From JBFWWW01 sp050245975 (GTDB taxonomy: Bacteria; Pseudomonadota; Alphaproteobacteria; Rhizobiales; Hyphomicrobiaceae): 5,066 nucleotides of DNA. Shown piece by piece: positions 1 through 5,066 of the stretch. A program made the position numbers and the translations under genes. The DNA is taken from contig JBFWWW010000227.1 of the NCBI GenBank assembly GCA_050245975.1, forward strand, positions 1 to 5,066, read 5' to 3'. The notes under the pieces were generated by a model. It had not been told where the DNA came from. It made no database searches and saw only the letters and a program-made list of their open reading frames with translations. Positions within the stretch are counted from its first letter, which is position 1, and every line of letters begins with the position of its first letter.

Positions 1-8
1 TTGGGGTC

Positions 9-12
9 AGGG
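9..12 (+). promoter_or_regulatory. possible weak ribosome binding site for narK
   Basis: AGGG lies seven bases before the ATG at 20. It is a short, imperfect Shine-Dalgarno match, and only 19 bases of upstream sequence are visible. It supports the ATG at 20 as the start but does not prove it, because the reading frame stays open to the left edge. No promoter or FNR-type site can be judged from so little sequence. Confidence 0.4.
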
Positions 13-19
13 CTATCGC

Positions 20-2758
20 ATGCGAAGCGCATCAGATGTTCGCTCGGGTCAGACAAACGCACTGGTGTTTTCGACCTTTGCGTTCACGGTCTGTTTTGCC
101 GTCTGGACGATTTTTTCCATCATCGGTGTCCAGATCAAGAGCGACCTTGGGCTCACCGAGACCCAGTTCGGCCTCCTGATCGGAACGCCGATCCTCACCG
201 GCTCTCTTGTCCGGCTTATTCTCGGCATCTGGTCCGACAAATACGGCGGGCGGATCGTGTACGTAGCCGTCATGTTGTCGGCAGCCGTCGCGACATGGCT
301 GCTGACGTTTGCCTATGATTTCCGGACTTTTGTGCTGGCGGCTCTGGGTGTCGGGATTGCAGGCGGCTCATTTGCCGTCGGCGTCGCCTATGTGTCGAAC
401 TGGTATGCGCCGGACCGGCAGGGGACGGCTCTTGGTATTTTCGGCGCCGGCAATGTGGGAGCCGCCGTCACAAAGTTTGTCGCACCCTTTGTAATGGTCA
501 TGTACGGCTGGAAGACGGTTGCCGATGTCTGGGCCATTGCGCTCGTCATAACGGCAGGCGTGTTCTGGGTCTGCACTCGGGATGATCCCAAGACAACGGA
601 GCGCCGGCTCCGGGGCGTGGCGCCCCGTTCGATGCGCGAGATGCTCGCACCTCTGGCCAGGGTGCAGGTGTGGCGCTTCTCGCTCTACTACTTCTTTGTC
701 TTCGGCGGGTTTGTTGCGCTGGCCTTGTGGCTTCCACGCTACCTCATCGGCGTCTACGGGCTGAGCATCGAGAGCGCAGGACTGATCGCTGCTTGCTATT
801 CCGTTCCGGCAAGCCTGTTTCGCATCTATGGCGGCGTGCTGTCCGACAGATATGGCGCGCGCCGCGTCATGTACTGGACGTTCGGCGCATCCGTGGCATG
901 CTGCTTCGTGCTGTCCTATCCGCCGACCGAATACATCGTGCGCGGCATTCAGGGGCCCGTGACGTTCCGCATGGAGACGGGCCTGGTCACGTTCACGACC
1001 GTGGCATTCGTGCTCGGGTTCTTCATGAGCCTCGGCAAGGCGGCCGTTTTCAAGCACATCCCCGTCTACTACCCGGGCAACGTCGGTGCGATCGGCGGGG
1101 CGGTCGGTCTGGTGGGCGGGCTCGGCGGCTTCATCCTGCCGATCCTCTTCGGCCTGCTCAACGATCTGACAGGCATCTGGCAGAGCTGCTTCATGGTGTT
1201 GTTCGCCATCGCGGGCATCTCGCTCGTCTGGATGCATTTCGCAATCCGGGCCATGGAGAAGGGGGTCTATGGCGAGGCTCTGGGCAGACTGCCCGAGCTC
1301 CCCGAGATGCAGGAGCTGCACGAGCCCCGCCACGTGGGCACGCTGGGTCCGCATCTCATTACGGACTGGCAGCCGGAGAATGCCGCGTTCTGGGAAAAGG
1401 AAGGGCGCGCCATCGCGCGGCGCAACCTCTTCATCTCCATTCCCGCGCTGTTGCTGTCCTTCGCCGTCTGGATGGTCTGGTCGGTGGTCGTCGCCAAGCT
1501 GCCGGCCATAGGCTTCGCCTATTCGACCGGCCAGCTGTTCTGGCTCGCGGCGCTGCCGGGTCTTTCCGGCGCAACGTTGCGCATTTTCTATTCCTTCATG
1601 GTTCCGGTGTTCGGCGGCCGCCTTTGGACCACGCTCACCACCTGGTCGCTGTTGGCGCCGGCGCTCGGCATCGGCTTTGCGGCGCAGAACCCGGCGACCC
1701 CTTACTGGATATTCCTGGGCCTGGCGCTGCTGTGCGGCTTCGGCGGAGGAAACTTCGCGTCCTCGATGGCCAACATCTCGTTCTTTTTTCCCAAGGCCGA
1801 GAAGGGCAATGCGCTGGCCCTCAACGCCGGGCTTGGCAATCTCGGCGTCAGCGTCGCGCAGTTCGTGGTGCCGCTCGCCATCACCACCGGCATTTTCGGC
1901 TGGCTTGGCGGCGAGCCGCAGGCCGCCGTCGAGGCCGGCCGCGAGACCAGACTGTGGTTGCAGAATGCCGGCTTCATCTGGGTCCCGTTCATCGCTGCCA
2001 GTGCGTTCGCCGCCTGGTTCGGGATGAACGATATCGCCTCCGCCAGAGCCTCGTTTGCCGAGCAGGCGGTGATCTTCGAGCGCAAGCACAACTGGATCAT
2101 GTGCTGGCTCTATACGGGGACATTCGGATCGTTCATCGGCTATGCCGCCGGCTTTCCGTTGCTTGCCAAGACCGAATTTCCGCAAGTCAACGCGCTCGCC
2201 TACGCCTTTCTCGGCCCGCTCGTCGGTGCACTGTCAAGATCGCTGACCGGCTGGATATCGGACCGCTGGGGCGGCGGGCGCGTCACGTTCTGGGTATTTG
2301 TGGGCATGGCCGTCGGCGTGCTCGGCGTCCTCTACTTCCTCAAGATCGGAAGTTGGCCCGGCTTCTTCGCCATGTTCGTTTTCCTGTTCTTCGTTAGCGG
2401 CGTCGGCAACGCCTCGACGTTCCAGATGATCCCCGCCATCATGCGTCGCGAGATGGATCGCCTGATGCCCGGCGCCAGCCGGGAGGAGCGCGTACGCCAA
2501 TCCGAGAAGGAGAGTGCGGCTATCATCGGCTTCACCTCGGCGATCGCTGCCTACGGCGCTTTCTTCATCCCCATGAGCTACGGCCAGGCGATTGCCTGGA
2601 GCGGCGGTCCGCAGATCGCTCTCGTCGGATTCCTGCTGTTCTACGTGTCCTGCATCGCCGCAACCTGGTGGTTCTACACACGGCCCGGCGGATTGCTGCG
2701 CGACATCGAGCGGGGCGGGATGCCGCCTCAAACGCGTTCGCCGCAGCCAGCTGCTTAA
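20..2758 (+). CDS. narK: NarK1-NarK2 fused nitrate/nitrite transporter (tandem MFS)
   Basis: This is a 912-residue inner-membrane protein, about twice the length of E. coli NarK (roughly 460), built from two full MFS nitrate/nitrite porter units with about 24 predicted membrane helices. Residues 1-410 form the NarK1 half. Its nitrate signature regions are near 112-130 (GGSFAVGVAYVSNW) and 354-374 (NVGAIGGAVGLVGG), and it carries loop motifs WSDKYGGR (71-78) and LSDRYGARR (274-282). Residues 411-468 are a polar linker. Residues 469-890 form the NarK2 half and closely resemble E. coli NarK, with GGGNFASSMANISFFFP (575-591), GLGNLGVSVAQ (604-614) and TFQMIPAIMRR (800-810). Arginines at 65 and 268 in the first half, and 521 and 740 in the second, sit where E. 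coli NarK has substrate-binding Arg89 and Arg305. In Paracoccus, NarK1 is a nitrate/proton symporter and NarK2 a nitrate/nitrite antiporter; the same division is inferred here. The ATG leaves a tail of about 12 residues before helix 1, but an earlier start is possible because the frame is open to base 2. The gene lies 16 bases before narG, so cotranscription is likely. Confidence 0.95.
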   Translation: MRSASDVRSGQTNALVFSTFAFTVCFAVWTIFSIIGVQIKSDLGLTETQFGLLIGTPILTGSLVRLILGIWSDKYGGRIVYVAVMLSAAVATWLLTFAYDFRTFVLAALGVGIAGGSFAVGVAYVSNWYAPDRQGTALGIFGAGNVGAAVTKFVAPFVMVMYGWKTVADVWAIALVITAGVFWVCTRDDPKTTERRLRGVAPRSMREMLAPLARVQVWRFSLYYFFVFGGFVALALWLPRYLIGVYGLSIESAGLIAACYSVPASLFRIYGGVLSDRYGARRVMYWTFGASVACCFVLSYPPTEYIVRGIQGPVTFRMETGLVTFTTVAFVLGFFMSLGKAAVFKHIPVYYPGNVGAIGGAVGLVGGLGGFILPILFGLLNDLTGIWQSCFMVLFAIAGISLVWMHFAIRAMEKGVYGEALGRLPELPEMQELHEPRHVGTLGPHLITDWQPENAAFWEKEGRAIARRNLFISIPALLLSFAVWMVWSVVVAKLPAIGFAYSTGQLFWLAALPGLSGATLRIFYSFMVPVFGGRLWTTLTTWSLLAPALGIGFAAQNPATPYWIFLGLALLCGFGGGNFASSMANISFFFPKAEKGNALALNAGLGNLGVSVAQFVVPLAITTGIFGWLGGEPQAAVEAGRETRLWLQNAGFIWVPFIAASAFAAWFGMNDIASARASFAEQAVIFERKHNWIMCWLYTGTFGSFIGYAAGFPLLAKTEFPQVNALAYAFLGPLVGALSRSLTGWISDRWGGGRVTFWVFVGMAVGVLGVLYFLKIGSWPGFFAMFVFLFFVSGVGNASTFQMIPAIMRREMDRLMPGASREERVRQSEKESAAIIGFTSAIAAYGAFFIPMSYGQAIAWSGGPQIALVGFLLFYVSCIAATWWFYTRPGGLLRDIERGGMPPQTRSPQPAA

Positions 2759-2764
2759 AGCCCC

Positions 2765-2769
2765 AGGAG
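2765..2769 (+). promoter_or_regulatory. ribosome binding site of narG
   Basis: AGGAG lies five bases before the ATG at 2775, inside the 16-base gap after the narK stop codon (TAA at 2756-2758). It is a strong Shine-Dalgarno sequence and fixes the narG start. The gap has no room for a promoter or terminator, so narG is most simply read from the narK transcript. Confidence 0.9.
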
Positions 2770-2774
2770 ACAAG

Positions 2775-5066
2775 ATGAGCCATTTCCTCGACCGGCTGAC
2801 GTTCTTCAAGCGGATCGACGACGAATTCGCGGACGGACACGGCATCACGACCCGCGAGGACCGTCGCTGGGAGGACGGGTATCGCAAGCGCTGGCAGCAC
2901 GACAAGATCGTGCGCTCGACGCACGGCGCCAACTGCACGGGCTCCTGCTCGTGGAAGATCTACGTCAAGGGCGGCATCGTCACCTGGGAGACCCAGCAGA
3001 CCGACTACCCCCGCACGCGGCCGGACCTGCCCAACCACGAGCCGCGCGGCTGCTCGCGGGGCGCGAGCTATTCCTGGTACCTCTATTCCGGCAATCGCGT
3101 GAAGTATCCGCTCGTGCGCTCGCGCCTCCTGAAGCTGTGGCGCGACGCGCGCGTCATGCGTACGCCCGTTGCCGCCTGGGCCTCCATAGTCGAGGATCCG
3201 GCCAAGCGGGCGGCGTACACGCGCAAGCGCGGTCTGGGCGGGTTCGTCCGTGCCACGTGGGACGAGGTGACGGAGATCATCGCCGCCGCCAATGCCTATA
3301 CCGTGAAGACCCACGGGCCCGATCGCGTGATCGGGTTCTCGCCGATCCCGGCAATGTCGATGGTGAGTTATGCGGCCGGCTCGCGCTATCTGTCGCTGCT
3401 CGGCGGCGTCTGCATGTCGTTCTACGATTGGTACTGCGACCTGCCGCCGTCGAGCCCGCAGACGTGGGGCGAGCAGACGGATGTGCCGGAGAGCGCCGAC
3501 TGGTACAACGCCGGCTTCCTCATCCTGTGGGGCTCGAACGTCCCCCAGACACGGACGCCCGACGCCCACTTCTACACCGAGGTCCGCTACAAGGGCGCCA
3601 AGAGCGTCGTCATATGTCCGGACTACTCGGAAGCCTCGAAGTTCGCCGATCTTTGGATCTCGGTGAAGCAGGGAACGGACGCTGCGCTTGCGATGGCCAT
3701 GGGCCACGTCATCCTGCGCGAGTTCCACATCGACCGTCAGGTGCCGTACTTCCAGGACTACGCGCGCAAATATACCGACATGCCGATGCTGGTGCGCCTC
3801 GTCAGGCAGGGTGATCGGGTCGTTCCGGACCGGCTTGTTCGCGCCTCGGATTTTGAGGGTGCCCTGGGTGAAACCAACAATCCCGAGTGGAAAACGGTCG
3901 CGTTCGACGAGACGTCGGCCGCTGTCGTCGCTCCGCTCGGCTCGGTTGGCTTTCGCTGGGGGGAGACGGGCAAATGGAACCTCGAGGAGAGGAGCGGCGC
4001 AGGCGGGGCGACCAAGCTGCGGCTGACGTTGGCGGATATCAAAGATGCCGTTGTGCCCGTCGCCTTCCCCTATTTCGGTAACAGCGCGCACGATCATTTT
4101 GCCGGCACGGATCATCCGAGCGTTCTGGTCCGCAATGTGCCTGCCAAGCGCCTTCGTCTGAAGGACGGCGAAACCCTCGTCGCGTCGGTGTTCGACCTGC
4201 TGGCTGCCAACTACGGGGTCGACCGCGGTTTTGGCGGCGATCACGTGGCGGTTTCCTTCGACGACACAGCGCCCTACACGCCCGCTTGGGCGGAGCAGAT
4301 CACCGGCGTGCCGCGTGGACAGATCATCCAGGTTGCTCGCGAGTTTGCGCGCAATGCCGAGAAGACCAACGGCCGCTCCATGATCATCATCGGCGCGGCC
4401 ATGAACCATTGGTTCCACTGCGACATGAACTATCGCGGTGTCATCAACATGCTGGTGCTGTGCGGCTGCGTGGGGCAGTCCGGTGGCGGGTGGTCGCACT
4501 ATGTCGGCCAGGAAAAATTGCGACCGCAGTCGGGCTGGCTGCCACTTGCCTTCGGCCTCGACTGGGCGCGCCCGCCCCGGCAGCAGAACTCGACCTCGTT
4601 CTTCTATGCCCATACGGACCAGTGGCGCTACGAGACGCTGAACGCGCAAGATATTCTCTCGCCGACCGCGCCGCCGGGCGTCTGGAACGGCGCGATCATC
4701 GACTACAACGTGCGGGCGGAGCGCATGGGCTGGCTGCCGTCTGCTCCGCAGCTCGAGACGAACCCGCTGCTGGTCGCCGGTCGGGCTGCTGCTGCCGGGC
4801 AGGACGTGAAGGACTATGTGGCCGGCGGATTGAAATCCGGCGCGCTCAAACTCTCCTGCCACGATCCCGACGCTCCGCAGAACTGGCCGCGCAACATGTT
4901 CGTGTGGCGCTCGAACCTCTTGGGCTCGTCGGGCAAGGGGCACGAATACTTCCTGAAGCATCTGCTCGGGACCTCTCATGGTGTCCTCGGCAAGGACCTG
5001 GGAGAGATCGGTGCGCAGAAGTCGACCGAGGTGGTCTGGCGGGACGAGGCGCCGGAGGGCAAGCTC
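2775..5066 (+). CDS. narG: respiratory nitrate reductase alpha subunit NarG (3' end outside window)
   Basis: Catalytic subunit of the membrane-bound NarGHI nitrate reductase. It reduces nitrate to nitrite at a molybdenum bis-MGD centre on the cytoplasmic side, with electrons arriving from quinol through NarI and NarH. The frame is open for 764 codons to the window edge; full NarG is about 1250 residues, so some 60 percent is present. The N-terminus (MSHFLDRLTFFKR, then WEDGYRKRWQHDKIVRSTHG) aligns with E. coli NarG almost without gaps. The FS0 [4Fe-4S] ligands are His50, Cys54, Cys58 and Cys93, the His ligand being the NarG hallmark. Asp222 in YDWYCDLPP (codon 3438-3440) matches the molybdenum-ligating Asp of E. 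coli NarG. Other conserved blocks are SPQTWGEQTDVPESADWYN, WGSNVPQTRTPDAHF, NPEWKTVAF, YTPAWAEQITGV, CGCVGQSGGGW, NVRAERMGWLPSAPQL and WRSNLLGSSGKGHE. The N-terminus looks like the degenerate Tat-like remnant known in cytoplasmic NarG, not a working signal. This N-terminus and the narK-narG order argue against periplasmic NapA or the assimilatory enzyme. narHJI is expected downstream. Confidence 0.98.
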   Translation, partial: MSHFLDRLTFFKRIDDEFADGHGITTREDRRWEDGYRKRWQHDKIVRSTHGANCTGSCSWKIYVKGGIVTWETQQTDYPRTRPDLPNHEPRGCSRGASYSWYLYSGNRVKYPLVRSRLLKLWRDARVMRTPVAAWASIVEDPAKRAAYTRKRGLGGFVRATWDEVTEIIAAANAYTVKTHGPDRVIGFSPIPAMSMVSYAAGSRYLSLLGGVCMSFYDWYCDLPPSSPQTWGEQTDVPESADWYNAGFLILWGSNVPQTRTPDAHFYTEVRYKGAKSVVICPDYSEASKFADLWISVKQGTDAALAMAMGHVILREFHIDRQVPYFQDYARKYTDMPMLVRLVRQGDRVVPDRLVRASDFEGALGETNNPEWKTVAFDETSAAVVAPLGSVGFRWGETGKWNLEERSGAGGATKLRLTLADIKDAVVPVAFPYFGNSAHDHFAGTDHPSVLVRNVPAKRLRLKDGETLVASVFDLLAANYGVDRGFGGDHVAVSFDDTAPYTPAWAEQITGVPRGQIIQVAREFARNAEKTNGRSMIIIGAAMNHWFHCDMNYRGVINMLVLCGCVGQSGGGWSHYVGQEKLRPQSGWLPLAFGLDWARPPRQQNSTSFFYAHTDQWRYETLNAQDILSPTAPPGVWNGAIIDYNVRAERMGWLPSAPQLETNPLLVAGRAAAAGQDVKDYVAGGLKSGALKLSCHDPDAPQNWPRNMFVWRSNLLGSSGKGHEYFLKHLLGTSHGVLGKDLGEIGAQKSTEVVWRDEAPEGKL

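Noticed and set aside
1..318. 105-codon frame starting at TTG on the left edge
   Set aside because: Its translation is Arg/His-rich and unrelated to anything I know, and it overlaps the first third of the NarK1 half, whose frame carries the transporter sequence.
611..627. Perfect 7-base-pair hairpin CGGGGCG-TGG-CGCCCCG
   Set aside because: It lies inside narK, in the codons of the cytoplasmic loop between helices 6 and 7, and is not followed by a T-run. It is not a convincing terminator; such palindromes are common by chance in GC-rich coding DNA.
670..2397. 575-codon open frame on the plus strand inside narK
   Set aside because: It is an out-of-frame reading of narK (one of the other two plus-strand frames). 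The product is Arg-rich low-complexity sequence without recognisable domains, while the narK frame over the same bases encodes a textbook transporter.
2234..2938. 234-codon minus-strand frame across the narK-narG junction
   Set aside because: It overlaps two well-supported genes on the opposite strand and has no recognisable domain. Its left limit is simply the rare TCA serine codon at 2234-2236 of narK.
3040..3051. 12-base palindrome AGCCGCGCGGCT
   Set aside because: It encodes the strictly conserved EPRGC around the fourth FS0 ligand of NarG, so it is most simply a by-product of GC-rich codon choice and not an operator.
3318..3335. Hairpin CCCGATC-GCGT-GATCGGG in narG
   Set aside because: It encodes the conserved NarG residues GPDRVIGF, with only TTCTC after it. 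Protein conservation explains the sequence, and a terminator in mid-gene would make no sense.
2951..3814. 287-codon plus-strand open frame inside narG, plus smaller ones at 3370-3666, 3688-4026 and 4438-4641
   Set aside because: All are shadows of narG in other frames, rich in Arg and Ala. The narG frame from 2775 aligns with E. coli NarG throughout this stretch.
5057..5066. Apparent truncation of narG
   Set aside because: The frame is still open and still aligned with NarG (EGKL) at the last base. The gene is cut by the window edge, not broken.

Overview
This window is the 5' part of a respiratory nitrate reductase operon from a GC-rich proteobacterium. The gene order (a fused double nitrate/nitrite transporter directly followed by narG), the GC-rich codon use and the wording of both proteins resemble denitrifying Alphaproteobacteria of the Paracoccus / Hyphomicrobiales kind. 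That assignment is inferred from memory of these families, not from a search.

Layout: bases 1-19 are the extreme end of an upstream region, too short to interpret. Bases 20-2758 encode a 912-residue protein made of two complete major facilitator (MFS) transporters in tandem. The first is a NarK1-type half and the second a NarK2-type half, joined by a cytoplasmic linker. A 16-base gap (2759-2774) carries a clear ribosome binding site. From 2775 to the right edge (5066) lies an uninterrupted frame of 764 codons. It is the N-terminal three fifths of NarG, the molybdenum-containing catalytic subunit of the membrane-bound nitrate reductase, and it is cut only by the window edge. No RNA gene, mobile element, CRISPR array, attachment site or convincing terminator was seen.

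How the genes work together: the NarK1 half is expected to bring nitrate in with protons when respiration starts, and the NarK2 half to exchange external nitrate for internal nitrite. NarG reduces nitrate to nitrite on the cytoplasmic side, using electrons from quinol passed through NarI and NarH, which should be encoded just beyond the right edge (usual order narGHJI). All the active-site and substrate-binding residues I can place are present in both proteins, so the cassette looks functional.

I found no undescribed system here. The most notable points are the transporter fusion, which is a known architecture, and very long open antisense frames, which have a simple codon-use explanation.
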